A stretch of 64,000 nucleotides of DNA from Aphodovivens avicola (GTDB lineage: Bacteria > Actinomycetota > Coriobacteriia > Coriobacteriales > Eggerthellaceae): contig DVGW01000028.1 in the NCBI GenBank assembly GCA_018712515.1, forward strand, positions 51,347 to 115,346. The letters are read 5' to 3'. The translations under genes and the position numbers were made by a program. Shown one piece after another: positions 42,729 to 53,400 of this stretch. The notes beneath the pieces are model-generated. The model had not been told where the DNA came from, searched no databases, and saw only the letters and a list, made by a program, of their open reading frames with translations. Numbering within the stretch: the stretch's first letter is position 1; every line of letters begins with the position of its first letter.

Positions 42729-42922
42729 TTTGCTTTCAAGGGCCTCCAACCCTGTGGCGCGCAGCGCGTCGCAGTAAAGGGGCTTTCGTCCGCCTCATGC
42801 GGGATGCGCCCGGGGCAGCCGCACACGGGATGTGCCCGGGGCAGGCGCATGCGGGACGTGACGGGACCTCCGCGCCGGCTGAGCTCGCGTCGCGCGCGGA
42901 ATAATCGGCTGTCTCTGCACTA

Positions 42923-43047
42923 AAATGCAAGGTGTGAACGATTTGGGAGGGGAAAATCGGCGGTTTAGCGCGGCTAAACGTTGAAACCGCCGATTTTTAG
43001 CCAGAACAACCCGCGCGAATCGTTCATACCTTCGAAATTGTTGCATT
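42923..43047. repeat. 125-nt compound inverted repeat before the GNAT gene
   Basis: Three nested stems: AAATGCAA (42923-42930) with TTGCATTT (43040-43047); AAGGTGTGAACGATT (42929-42943) with 43018-43032, one mismatch; AAAATCGGCGGTTT (42953-42966) with 42984-42997, perfect. TTTAGC/GCTAAA in the loop offers an alternative tip. It ends 28 bp before the GNAT start codon. Confidence 0.75.
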
Positions 43048-43075
43048 TCGCCGCGAGAAAAGGAATCAGCACGAG

Positions 43076-43510
43076 ATGACTGACCTGTTCACCATCCGCG
43101 ATGCGCGCGAAGACGACCTGCCCACCCTCAACGCATACAACTACTCCGAGGGGATGGACGCGTTTTCGTCCGCAGAAAACATCCGCGTCGCCGTCAACGG
43201 GGCCGACGAAATCGTGGGGTACCTGCGGCTGGCGTTCAGCCCCGAAGGCGTTGCGCACGTCAACCCGGTGGTCACCTATCCTACGTGGCGCGGGTACGGG
43301 GTTGGGCGTGCGCTTATGGACGAGGCGCTCGAGCGCTACGGCGAGCTGCGCTTCGTCGCGCGTGGGACATCGGTCGGCTTCTACGAGAAGCTTGGCTACC
43401 GCGTGATACCTTGGGGCGAGGTGTGCCTGGACGTGGCGGAGGACTGTCGCAGGTGCACGCTGGTGGAGGAATGCAAGCCGGTGCCGATGGGAAAAAAGCT
43501 GGGGGAGTAG
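43076..43510 (+). CDS. GNAT-family N-acetyltransferase
   Basis: A 144-aa GNAT-fold protein: FTIRDAREDDLPTL at the start, and the acetyl-CoA-binding region VVTYPTWRGYGVGRALMDEA (Q/RxxGxG/A type, about residues 63-82), then FYEKLGYRV. A GAGAAAAGG site precedes it. The C-terminal extension is cysteine-containing (EDCRRCTLVEECKP), perhaps metal-binding. Substrate unknown. Confidence 0.85.
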   Translation: MTDLFTIRDAREDDLPTLNAYNYSEGMDAFSSAENIRVAVNGADEIVGYLRLAFSPEGVAHVNPVVTYPTWRGYGVGRALMDEALERYGELRFVARGTSVGFYEKLGYRVIPWGEVCLDVAEDCRRCTLVEECKPVPMGKKLGE

Positions 43511-43784
43511 CAACGCGCGACGACTGCTGTCGAGCGGAGCCAGCCGGCGCGTTTCGACGCGGTGCGACGGTTGCGGCGGCAACGGAGGTCTGAGGCGATC
43601 GCCGCGGCGGTCTGCGATGGCCGTTGTGTCGGTCTGCGAAGGCGACCATAGCGGTAGCCGTAGTGGTCGGCAGCGACAGCTGAAGCGATCGCCGGAGGAG
43701 TTGCCTGCGCGGCGGTCGACCGATGGCTTCGCAGATAGCTCGGGTCTTGCCCTGCCTGCCGTGGCGGAGCCTGTCTTAACGTGT

Positions 43785-44360
43785 CTATTTCGCCGTTGCG
43801 AACAGATCGTGCTGGACGCACAGCAGCGCATCGGTCGCGTCAAGGCGACCGCGCGCGTCAGACCCGCCACGCGACCAGGCGCGGTCGACATAGCCGATCA
43901 CCAGCAGGTGATCCCCGGCGGGCTCGATCTTTTCCATGCGGCACTCCAGCACGGTGAGCGCCCCCGCCAAAGCGGGCAGCGGCTCTTTGATGCTCTTTTC
44001 GGCGGCGGGAAGCAGCCGCCAGTCGATCAGCTCGCTTTTGTCGACGAGGCTTCCCGTTTTGTTGCCGCAGATCTCGATCGTTTTGACGGCATCATCGATG
44101 CTGGCGTCGGGGACGCTGACGCTGAACCGCCTGGTGTTGCGAACGAGTCCGAACGTATAGGACTTCGAGCGCAGCGCGAACGCGACCATGGGCGGAGTAT
44201 GCGAGACGGGCATAGCCCAGGCGACCGTGGCGAACCCGATCCGATCCCCGTCGCGCGCACCTATGACGGCGATCGGACGGGGCCCAAGCGATGCGGCGAC
44301 GTCGCGCCCTTCGATGGCGCGCATCGAGAGGTCGAGGTTGCGTTTTGCGATCGGATCCAT
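43785..44360 (-). CDS. Flavin reductase family protein (FMN-binding split barrel)
   Basis: A 191-aa protein of the flavin-reductase-like/FMN-binding split-barrel family: DGDRIGFATVAWAMPVSHTPP, VAFALRSKSYT and NTRRFSVSVPDAS are characteristic. Such proteins bind FMN and reduce small substrates or flavins. Start at 44360 with GAAGGAGG upstream. It lies downstream of a padR gene on the same strand, from which it is separated by a terminator; control by that regulator is plausible but not shown. Confidence 0.85.
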   Translation of the reverse strand: MDPIAKRNLDLSMRAIEGRDVAASLGPRPIAVIGARDGDRIGFATVAWAMPVSHTPPMVAFALRSKSYTFGLVRNTRRFSVSVPDASIDDAVKTIEICGNKTGSLVDKSELIDWRLLPAAEKSIKEPLPALAGALTVLECRMEKIEPAGDHLLVIGYVDRAWSRGGSDARGRLDATDALLCVQHDLFATAK

Positions 44361-44375
44361 AGCTCCTCCTTCGCC

Positions 44376-44403
44376 AAAAAGACGCCCGCATGCCGCGGGC
44401 GTC
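44376..44403 (-). terminator. Rho-independent terminator (minus strand) after padR
   Basis: GACGCCCGC (44381-44389) pairs perfectly with 44395-44403 across ATGCC. On the minus strand it is followed by TTTTT (44380-44376). It lies between padR and the flavin reductase gene. Confidence 0.75.
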
Positions 44404-44429
44404 GATCACGCGCAGTGCTCTGGCGCCCG

Positions 44430-44867
44430 CTATTCCTCGTGCGAGCAGACCGGCGCATCGGGCAGGTCGATGCCCAGCGCCTGAGCGGCCTGCGCGCGCA
44501 ATTCTTCAAGCGTCAGCTCGTAGCAGGCCAGAGCGTCGATCCAACGACGCAGGCAATGGCGACCCTTGTCGGTAAGCGTGAACAACCTCTTGGCGGAACC
44601 CTCTTCGGGCGTCTCCCACTCGGAGGTCACCAGCTCGGCCTCCTCCATGCGCTTGAGCGCGCGATAAATTCCCGTGGCGTCGGGCTTTTTGCCGCCGAAC
44701 ATGGGCGAGTGCGCGGCTTGCTGCACAAGGATGTAGCCGTGCATGGGCTTGTCGTTGGCGGCAAGCAGCGTGAGGATGGTGGGTTGGGACAGGCGATTGA
44801 GCGATTTGCCCAGCTCTGCGCATTCTTTCAGGTCTTCATCGGATTTCGGATGGCATGAGCTCCACAT
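44430..44867 (-). CDS. PadR-family transcriptional regulator
   Basis: A 145-aa winged-helix repressor: LSQPTILTLLAANDKPMHGYILVQQ (helix-turn-helix), GIYRALKRMEEAELVTSEW and LFTLTDKGRHCLRRW (wing), then a short C-terminal dimerisation helix. Start at 44867 (minus strand) after GAAGGGGGAG; the longer upstream frame is rejected. Two inverted repeats just upstream (44945-44964 and 44971-44995) are candidate autoregulatory operators. Confidence 0.88.
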   Translation of the reverse strand: MWSSCHPKSDEDLKECAELGKSLNRLSQPTILTLLAANDKPMHGYILVQQAAHSPMFGGKKPDATGIYRALKRMEEAELVTSEWETPEEGSAKRLFTLTDKGRHCLRRWIDALACYELTLEELRAQAAQALGIDLPDAPVCSHEE

Positions 44868-44944
44868 CCCGGCTCCCCCTTCTTTCGTCGGTTTGCGACG
44901 TGCGCAGCAAAAGGCCTTTGCCTGCCTGGTTCGCAATGATTGTC

Positions 44945-44995
44945 TGATAGCACGGCAGCTATCATCCCATAACTATTATCAATGCGCCAATAGTT
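44945..44995. promoter_or_regulatory. Two dyads upstream of padR (candidate operator)
   Basis: TGATAGC-N6-GCTATCA (44945-44964, perfect) and AACTATT-N11-AATAGTT (44971-44995, perfect) lie in an AT-rich island 75-130 bp upstream of padR. Both are perfect 7-bp half-sites with different sequences. Confidence 0.5.
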
Positions 44996-45068
44996 TCTTT
45001 ATGAATTCGCAAACGCCTCGGTTAGCGCACTCGGCGCGCGGTCTGCCGGGCTGGACGCGCCTTGTCGC

Positions 45069-46085
45069 CTACCTGCGCGGCTCGTAGCGCCGGATGCCGT
45101 CAGCGTCCCTGCGCGCCTCGATGGCGCCGCGCTGCTCGAGGTGGCGCAAAAACGCCGTGCCGATCTCCATCAGCGTGAGCCTTTGCACGCACGAGACGTC
45201 TTCCCAGCGCTTGTGCGGCAGGTTGAAGCCGATCAGCTTGGTGATCTCGAAGCCGGTCGATCCCGGATGCTCCCTCACCAGCGAAAGCACGCGCTCGGCA
45301 CGCTCGCGTTGATGCGCCGAAAGCCACGCGATGCGCTCGGCGACGTCGTCGCGCAGCGGGCCGTGCGAGTGGAACAGCGCCGACGGATGCAGGCGGTCCA
45401 CCTTGTCGAGGTTGTCCAGGTACGTTTGAACGCTGTCGCAGGCGCTGGCGGGCGCGCCGGCTTCGGGCAGAAACAGGCCGATGCTGGGCGACAGCACGAA
45501 CAGCACGTGATCGCCGCCGAACAGGATTCCCGAAGCGGGGTCGTACAGCGCTTGGTGCCCCGGGGTGTGCCCGGCGGTATCGACGATGCGCAGGGCAAGG
45601 CGCCCGACGCGTATCTCGTCGCCGTCCTGGGTAAAAACGAGGCGGTGCGGCTTTTGGATGATGTGCGAGAACTGGCTGCGCGACTCGATGGAACAGCGGG
45701 CAGAGTCGGGGTCGGCCCCCTCGGCGACGAGCGTGCGGTACAGCGCTTCGTAACGGCGCTCGACCTCTTCGGGCTGAGTGCGGCGGTAGTCGCGCTCGTT
45801 AAGGTAGAGCGGCGCGTCGGGGGGCACAAGCGCATCGACCAGGCCCGCATGGTCCAAATGCAGATGCGTCAGGAAAAACGATGCGCGACGAGGATCGATT
45901 CCCAGCTCGTCAAGCGCGGCGGCGAAAAACGCGCGGCCCTGCGCGGACGGCGCGCCGGTGTCGACGATGAGCGCCTCTCCGTCGTCGACGATCGCATAGC
46001 AGTTGGTCGATTCGAGCTTGTAGTTTTTAAACGGCACCGGGATGCTGAAGACATCGGGGCCCTCGTGCACTTTGATCGGGGTCAT
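45069..46085 (-). CDS. MBL-fold metallo-hydrolase with C-terminal winged-helix domain
   Basis: A 338-aa protein of the metallo-beta-lactamase superfamily: YAIVDDGEALIVDTGAP, the metal motif FFLTHLHLDHAGLVD (about residues 77-91), TAGHTPGHQALYD and a second metal His in FHSHGPLRD. The C-terminal 80 residues (VREHPGSTGFEITKLIG...) resemble the winged-helix tail of LACTB2/BLACT-type proteins. The start at 46085 is chosen because the fold begins there, although the frame is open further; the ribosome-binding site is weak. Substrate unknown. Confidence 0.82.
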   Translation of the reverse strand: MTPIKVHEGPDVFSIPVPFKNYKLESTNCYAIVDDGEALIVDTGAPSAQGRAFFAAALDELGIDPRRASFFLTHLHLDHAGLVDALVPPDAPLYLNERDYRRTQPEEVERRYEALYRTLVAEGADPDSARCSIESRSQFSHIIQKPHRLVFTQDGDEIRVGRLALRIVDTAGHTPGHQALYDPASGILFGGDHVLFVLSPSIGLFLPEAGAPASACDSVQTYLDNLDKVDRLHPSALFHSHGPLRDDVAERIAWLSAHQRERAERVLSLVREHPGSTGFEITKLIGFNLPHKRWEDVSCVQRLTLMEIGTAFLRHLEQRGAIEARRDADGIRRYEPRR

Positions 46086-46144
46086 GGGCTCGGCTTTCTG
46101 TCGCGTTCTTTCGGAAAACCTTACCGTATGAGCACAGAGCGCGC

Positions 46145-46182
46145 AAACGCCCCGGCGCGAGCGGTGCGTCGCCGGGGCGTTT
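46145..46182. terminator. Perfect 13-bp hairpin between divergent genes
   Basis: AAACGCCCCGGCG (46145-46157) pairs exactly with 46170-46182. It lies between the divergent MBL gene and crcB, where a terminator has no obvious gene to serve, so it may be a leader structure. Confidence 0.5.
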
Positions 46183-46367
46183 GCTGGAGGGGCGGAAGAT
46201 GGCGCCGCGCGGGCGTCCTTGCGGTTCTTCGCCTGATTTTGCCGGCGGCGGATTATGATGGGCAAGGTTGGAATTGCGCGTCGGTTCTGCCGAAAACGCA
46301 AATCCTGCGCGCTGCCGCGAGGGAGCGGTTATCGGAAATGCGTCAAGAACGAGGAGGGTGGACGCGC

Positions 46368-46763
46368 ATGCCGTTGCCAGAGATGCTGACCAACTGCCTG
46401 TGCGTAGGCGCGGGCGGGTGCGTAGGCGCCGTTGCCCGCTATCTTTTGGGCCTGGCGATCCCGGCGCATCAGTCGGGGTTTCCGTTGGGGACGTTCGCCG
46501 TCAACGTCGCGGGCGCGTTCGCCATCGCGTTCATCGCCACGTGGTTTCTGCGCAACGCGGGGCTGGACGGCCGGATGCTGCTGTTTTTGATGACGGGCGT
46601 GTGCGGCGGGTTCACCACGTTCTCGTCGTTCACCTGGGAGTCGCTGCAGCTTATCCAGCGCGGTGACATCCTGGTGGCCGGCGCTTACATCGTCGGCAGC
46701 TGCGCGCTGTGCCTTGTCGCCGCGCTTGTCGGGCAGCAGCTCGCGGCGCGGCTGTGCGGGTAG
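46368..46763 (+). CDS. crcB: Fluoride ion channel CrcB/Fluc
   Basis: A 131-aa membrane protein with four helices that exports fluoride as a dual-topology dimer. Family motifs: GGCVGAVARYLLG (about 17-29), GTFAVNVAGAFAIAF (about 42-56, with the conserved Asn) and GVCGGFTTFSSFTWES (about 78-93, the phenylalanine-box region). ATG 46368 follows GAGGAGGG. I did not recognise a fluoride riboswitch upstream. Confidence 0.93.
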   Translation: MPLPEMLTNCLCVGAGGCVGAVARYLLGLAIPAHQSGFPLGTFAVNVAGAFAIAFIATWFLRNAGLDGRMLLFLMTGVCGGFTTFSSFTWESLQLIQRGDILVAGAYIVGSCALCLVAALVGQQLAARLCG

Positions 46764-47077
46764 GCCGCCCGCGAGCGGACGCCGCGCCGCAACGCGTGCG
46801 GGTCGTCCTCGGGCAGGCGCCGCACCGCGGAGCGAGCAGGGCTCCTCGGGTTCATGACAAGACCGAGCGGGCGGATCCCCGAGCGGATGCGCGCTGCGTT
46901 CCCGCTGCGCTGTATTGTCGCCTTGCGCCGCCTGCCCTGGTTTTCCCCTGCGCTTTCCGGGGGAGCGGGCGAGGGACGGCGCTTTTCCCCTACAATAGCC
47001 AACGTTTGCTGCACCCGCCGCTGCGCAGGCGTTCGAACGCGGCGTCGCGGGCTTCGTCACTGCAAAGGAGCGCATCT
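46764..47077. other. 314-bp gap upstream of glmS with a long inverted repeat
   Basis: No gene is supported. GGGCAGGCGCCGCA (46811-46824) pairs with TGCGCCGCCTGCCC (46924-46937) with one mismatch across 99 nt, and a -10-like TACAAT (46989-46994) sits 84 bp before the glmS start. There is no recognisable glmS ribozyme core. Confidence 0.5.
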
Positions 47078-48931
<1,854 letters not shown>

Positions 48932-48940
48932 GAGAGGGCT

Positions 48941-49456
48941 ATGGGCGAGGAGTTTGCGGTCGGCGGCATCGAAGGCCAGGTCGGCCTTGGCGTCGACATC
49001 GTCGAGATCGAGCGCATGCGGCGCATCCTGCAGCGCACCCCGCGGTTTCGCGAGCGCTTGTTCTCGGAGGACGAGCGCGCCTACTGTGACGCCAAGGCGC
49101 AGCCCGAGGTGCATTACGCAACGCGCTTTGCGGCCAAGGAGGCCGTGGTCAAAGCGCTGGGTACGGGCTTTTCGCGCGGCATCAACCCGCGCGACATCGA
49201 GGTCAAGCGCACGTCGAAGGGCCGTCCTTACGTTGCGCTGACCGGCCGTGCGCGCGAGGTGGCGCGCGAGGCGGGCGTTCGCGAGCTTCCCATCTCGCTG
49301 TCGTTCACGCATACCGAGGCAGTCGCCTGCGCCATGGCCATCACCGAGGAGAGCGTCCGCGCTTCCGAGGCGCGCGTCGACCCCATGGCCGAGCTTGCCC
49401 AGCAGTTCAAAGAGGCGCGCGCCCTGCTAGACGAGATCGACGCCCCCTCCTCTTAA
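48941..49456 (+). CDS. acpS: Holo-[acyl-carrier-protein] synthase
   Basis: Transfers 4'-phosphopantetheine from CoA to acyl carrier protein. Signatures are GLGVDIVEIERM (about residues 15-26, the Mg2+-binding Asp) and RFAAKEAVVKALGTGF (about 61-76, catalytic Glu/Lys), then SLSFTHTEAVACAMA. The 171-aa length includes N- and C-terminal extensions beyond the 120-residue core. GGAGAGGG precedes ATG 48941. It is coupled to glmS; nnrD, often its neighbour, is 10 kb away here. Confidence 0.92.
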   Translation: MGEEFAVGGIEGQVGLGVDIVEIERMRRILQRTPRFRERLFSEDERAYCDAKAQPEVHYATRFAAKEAVVKALGTGFSRGINPRDIEVKRTSKGRPYVALTGRAREVAREAGVRELPISLSFTHTEAVACAMAITEESVRASEARVDPMAELAQQFKEARALLDEIDAPSS

Positions 49457-49703
49457 TACCCCGCCTAAAGCGGCGCGCGGACGGCGCGCTCCAGGCGCTC
49501 CGGACGTTGTGCGGGCACCGCGCGAGCAACGTTCTCCTGACGTCTCGGACGCCCCAGATGCTCCGGATGCCCTGGCACCCCGATGCCATGCGAGGCGCCG
49601 CACGAGATGCCGATCCGCCCCGGCGTTTCGAAGCCCGTACGGGGCATGCGCTCGATGCGCATCGTCGTCCGTTCGCGTCGCAGACAAAAACCAAAACCCG
49701 TGT

Positions 49704-49734
49704 AAAGGATGGCTGCCGAAGGTTGCCATCCTTT
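49704..49734 (+). terminator. Hairpin before the tetR promoter
   Basis: AAAGGATGGC (49704-49713) pairs perfectly with GCCATCCTTT (49725-49734) over 11 nt. The T-run is short. It would separate glmS-acpS from the TetR unit. Confidence 0.55.
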
Positions 49735-49750
49735 CTGTATGCCCGTACAA

Positions 49751-49779
49751 TTGACATTATTGGACATGATGTCGATTAT
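49751..49779 (+). promoter_or_regulatory. tetR promoter with overlapping operator-like dyad
   Basis: TTGACA (49751-49756), 17-bp spacer, GATTAT (49774-49779). Inside the spacer GACAT-G-ATGTC (49763-49773) is a perfect odd palindrome, and TTGACAT/ATGTCGA extend the symmetry. This is a plausible autoregulatory site for the TetR protein encoded 60 bp downstream. Confidence 0.55.
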
Positions 49780-49839
49780 TGGTCGCCGTGTTGATGATCG
49801 GCGGCATGGCAGTGCGATCGAACCGGAAGGGGGGCGCGT

Positions 49840-50451
49840 ATGGCGTCGGCGACAAGCACCGATCGGCGCATCGCGCGATCCAAGCGCGCCCTGCGCTCTG
49901 CGCTTATCGAGCTGATCGAAGAGCGCGGCCTCGATGACGTGTCCGTCAACGATCTGTGCGCTCGCGCAGACCTTAACCGTGGCACGTTCTACAACCACTT
50001 CCACGACAAGGACGACCTGGTCACCACGCTTGAAGACGAGGTGATCTCCGACCTTGAGCGCATCCAGGAGCAGATGAAGGACCTCACCGTCATGGATCTG
50101 GTGCGCTACCGCATGCGCAAGCAGCCGCTGCCGTTTTTAGTCGACCTGTTCGACTACCTGCGCGAGCAGGGCGACTTTCTGCACGCCATCACCGGCCCGG
50201 GCGGCGACATCCGCTTTGCCCCGCGCCTGCGCGATTCGGTGTGCGCCAACCTCATCCAAACGATCCTGCACGAGCGCTATCGCGCCAATCCGACGCCGTT
50301 CGTCCAGTACTACGTCGCCTTTTACGCGACGGCGTACCTGGGGGTCATCGAGCACTGGATCGAGACGGGGATGCAGGAAAGCTCGGAGGACATGGCGCTT
50401 ATCGCCATGCGCCTGTTTTTCATCAAGCCGGGCGAATCGATCACGTTGTAA
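49840..50451 (+). CDS. TetR/AcrR-family transcriptional regulator
   Basis: A 203-aa regulator: the N-terminal helix-turn-helix (RSALIELIEERGLDDVSVND, then ADLNRGTFYNHFHDKDDL, about residues 18-60) is followed by an all-helical ligand domain. A GGAAGGGGGG site precedes ATG 49840. It is 42 bp upstream of, and probably co-transcribed with or controlling, the giant dehydratase activator gene; the ligand is unknown. Confidence 0.88.
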   Translation: MASATSTDRRIARSKRALRSALIELIEERGLDDVSVNDLCARADLNRGTFYNHFHDKDDLVTTLEDEVISDLERIQEQMKDLTVMDLVRYRMRKQPLPFLVDLFDYLREQGDFLHAITGPGGDIRFAPRLRDSVCANLIQTILHERYRANPTPFVQYYVAFYATAYLGVIEHWIETGMQESSEDMALIAMRLFFIKPGESITL

Positions 50452-50493
50452 GGTCCTGCGCCGCGCAGGGCTTCACCGAGGAAAGGAACGATC

Positions 50494-53400
50494 ATGGCGG
50501 ACGAGGCCGTGAACACCCGCAACAAGAGCAACAGCAAACCCGAGCGCGCTGCGGATGCGGCTGCGGCGACGGGTCCGGGGAAAGATCGCCTGCATATCGG
50601 CATCGACGTGGGCTCCACCACGGTGAAGCTGGCGATCCTGGACGACGCCCACAACGTGCGCTACTCCATCTACCAGCGTCATCATGCGGACGTGCGCGCC
50701 ACCATCGTCGAGGTGCTGGAGAAGGCGGCGGAGGAGTTCGGCGACGAGGTGATGACCATCGCCATCACCGGCTCGGGCGGCCTGCTTTTGGCGCAGTGGC
50801 TCGGCATCGAGTTCGTGCAGGAGGTCATCGCGTCCAAGACGGCGGTGGAGACGTTCATCCCCAAGACCGACGTCGCCATCGAGCTGGGCGGCGAGGACGC
50901 CAAGATCATCTACTTCGACCAGGGCATCGAGCAGCGCATGAACGGCACCTGCGCGGGCGGCACGGGCGCGTTCATCGACCAGATGGCGGCGCTGCTCGAC
51001 ACCGACGCGGGCGGCCTCAACGAGCTGGCAAAAAGCCACACGACCATCTATCCCATCGCCAGCCGCTGCGGCGTGTTCGCCAAAACCGACGTGCAGCCGC
51101 TGCTCAACGAGGGAGCGCGCAAAGAGGACATCGCCGCCTCTATTTTCCAGTCGGTGGTCACCCAGACCATCTCGGGTTTGGCGTGCGGGCGCCCCATCAG
51201 GGGATACGTCGCCTTCCTGGGCGGCCCGCTGCAGTATTTGCCCGAGCTGCGCAAGCGTTTCTACGAGACGCTCGAACTCGACGACGAGCACATCATCGTT
51301 CCCGAGAACGCGCACCTGTTCGTCGCAAGCGGCTGCGCCATCGCCGGCGCGGCAAGCGACAGCGCGCGTCCCGAGAAGCTCAACGACGTCGTCGAGCGCC
51401 TGAAGAGCCTGGGCGACATCCAGGGCTCCGAGGTCGTGCGCCTGGCGCCGCTGTTTGCGACCGAGGACGACTACGCGGCGTTCAAGCGCCGCCACGACTC
51501 CGAGGTCGTGCGCCGGGGCGATCTGTCCGCCTACGAGGGCACAGCGTATCTGGGCATCGACGCGGGCTCGACGACGTTCAAGGCGGCGCTCATCGCCGAG
51601 GACGGCGCGCTGTTGTGGAGCCACTACGCCAGCAACAAGGGAGACGTGCTCGGTTGCGCCAAGTCGGCGCTCGCCGCGATGTACCAGGCGCTTCCCGTCG
51701 ACGACAAGGGGCACGCGCTCGTGCATATCGGGCATGCCACGGTGACCGGCTACGGCGAGGCGCTGCTGCTCGAGGCGCTGCGCGTCGACTCCGGCGAGAT
51801 CGAGACGGTGGCGCATCTGCGCGGCGCCCAGGAGATGCTTCCCGGCGTGGAGTTCATCCTCGACATCGGCGGCCAGGACATGAAGTGCCTGCGCGTCAAG
51901 GACGGCGTCATCGACCACATCATGCTCAACGAGGCGTGCAGCTCCGGCTGCGGCAGCTTCATCGAGAGCTTTGCGTCGGGCCTTGATTTGGACGTGTCCG
52001 AGTTCGCGCAGACCGCGATCCGCGCCAAGGCGCCGGTCGATCTGGGCAGCCGCTGCACCGTGTTCATGAACAGCCGCGTCAAGCAGGCCCAGAAGGAAGG
52101 CGCCACGGTGGGCGACATCGCCGCCGGCCTGGCCATCTCGGTCATCAAGAACGCGCTGTTCAAGGTCATCAAGATCCGCGATCCGCATGATGTGGGCACC
52201 AAGGTCATCGTGCAGGGCGGCACGTTCCTCAACGACGCGGTGCTGCGCGCGTTCGAGCAGCTGGCCGAGGTCAACGCCGTGCGCCCCGACATCGCGGGCA
52301 ACATGGGCGCCTACGGCGCGGCGCTCCTCGCGCGCGACCGCTACCACCAGGCCGTCCATCGCACGGCGCTCAAAGCGGGCGACACCGGGGAGATCGCGCC
52401 CGCCGTCGCGTCGACGCTGCTGTCGCTCGAGGCGATCGAGGCGCTGGCCCCCACGCACCGCACGGTGCGCTGCAAGGGCTGCTCCAACGCCTGCCTGCTT
52501 ACGGTGAACGACTTCGGCAAGGACGAAACCACCGGCAAGCATCGCCGCTTCATCACCGGCAACCGTTGCGAGAAGGGCGAGAGCTTCGGCAAGGGCAGCG
52601 ACACCGCCGACGTCCCCAACCTGTTCGAATACAAGACGCAGCGCCTGTTCGGCTACGAGCCGCTTGCGCCCGAGGACGCCCCGCGCGGCAGCGTCGGCAT
52701 CCCGCGCGCGCTGAACATGTACGAGAACTACCCGTTCTGGTTCACGTTCTTCACGCAGCTGGGCTGGCGCGTGGTGCTGAGCGATCCGTCGACGAAGAAG
52801 ACCTACGAGGCGGGCATCGAGTCGATGCCGTCCGAGAGCGTGTGCTATCCGGCCAAGCTCAGCCACGGCCACATCATGAACCTGCTGGACAAGCACCCCG
52901 ACTTCATCTGGTTCCCCTGCAGCAAGTGGGAGCGCCAGGAGGACGAGGGCGCCGGCAACCACTTCAACTGCCCCATCGTGGCCAGCTACGCCGAGGCGCT
53001 GCGCCTCAACATCGACGAGCTGCGCACCTCCGACGTGCAGTTCCTGAACCCCTGGCTGCCCTACGACCGCAAGGACCTGCTCAAGAAGCGCCTGTACGAA
53101 GACCTGGTCAAGGCGCATCCCGATCTCATGGGAGCGGGCGTCCCCGCGCCGACGCGCGCCGAGGTCGACGCCGCGGTGGAGGCCGCGTGGGCCGAGGACG
53201 AGGCGTTCAAGCGCGACATGCGCACCAAGGGCGAGCAGACGCTGGCGTGGATGGAGCAGACCGGCACGCACGGCATCGTGCTGGCGGGTCGCCCGTACCA
53301 CAACGACCCCGAGATCAACCACGCCATCCCCGAGCTTCTGACCAGCTTCGGCCTGGCGGTGCTCACTGAGGACTCCATCGCGCACCTGGGCACGCTGGAG

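Larger units (their letters stand above)
42604..43075. other. 472-bp gap with two very long hairpins
   Basis: No gene is supported. It holds the terminator-like hairpin 42641-42728 closing the Mo module and the compound hairpin 42923-43047 before the GNAT gene. Between them is GC-rich sequence with short direct repeats such as GCCCGGGGCAG (about 42808 and 42835). Confidence 0.6.
49457..49839. other. 383-bp gap: terminator and a regulated promoter for the TetR gene
   Basis: No gene is supported. A perfect 10-bp hairpin (49704-49734) and a TTGACA/GATTAT promoter with an internal dyad (49751-49779) are the only clear elements. Confidence 0.6.

Noticed and set aside
43590..43700. Pair of GCGATCGCC-containing repeats as a regulatory element
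   Set aside because: GCGATCGC is a common short palindrome in GC-rich DNA, and the surrounding sequence shows no consistent structure.
43617..44858. Plus-strand open frame across the flavin reductase and padR genes
   Set aside because: Both minus-strand genes have clear family signatures, ribosome-binding sites and a terminator; the plus frame has none.
45141..46367. Long N-terminal extension of crcB antisense to the MBL gene
   Set aside because: CrcB is about 130 aa and a good ribosome-binding site precedes ATG 46368; the extension has no fold signal.
46186..46367. Fluoride riboswitch upstream of crcB
   Set aside because: The leader lacks the conserved pseudoknot sequences as far as I can see.
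46764..47077. glmS ribozyme upstream of glmS
   Set aside because: No recognisable ribozyme core in the gap; only a long inverted repeat and a -10-like box.
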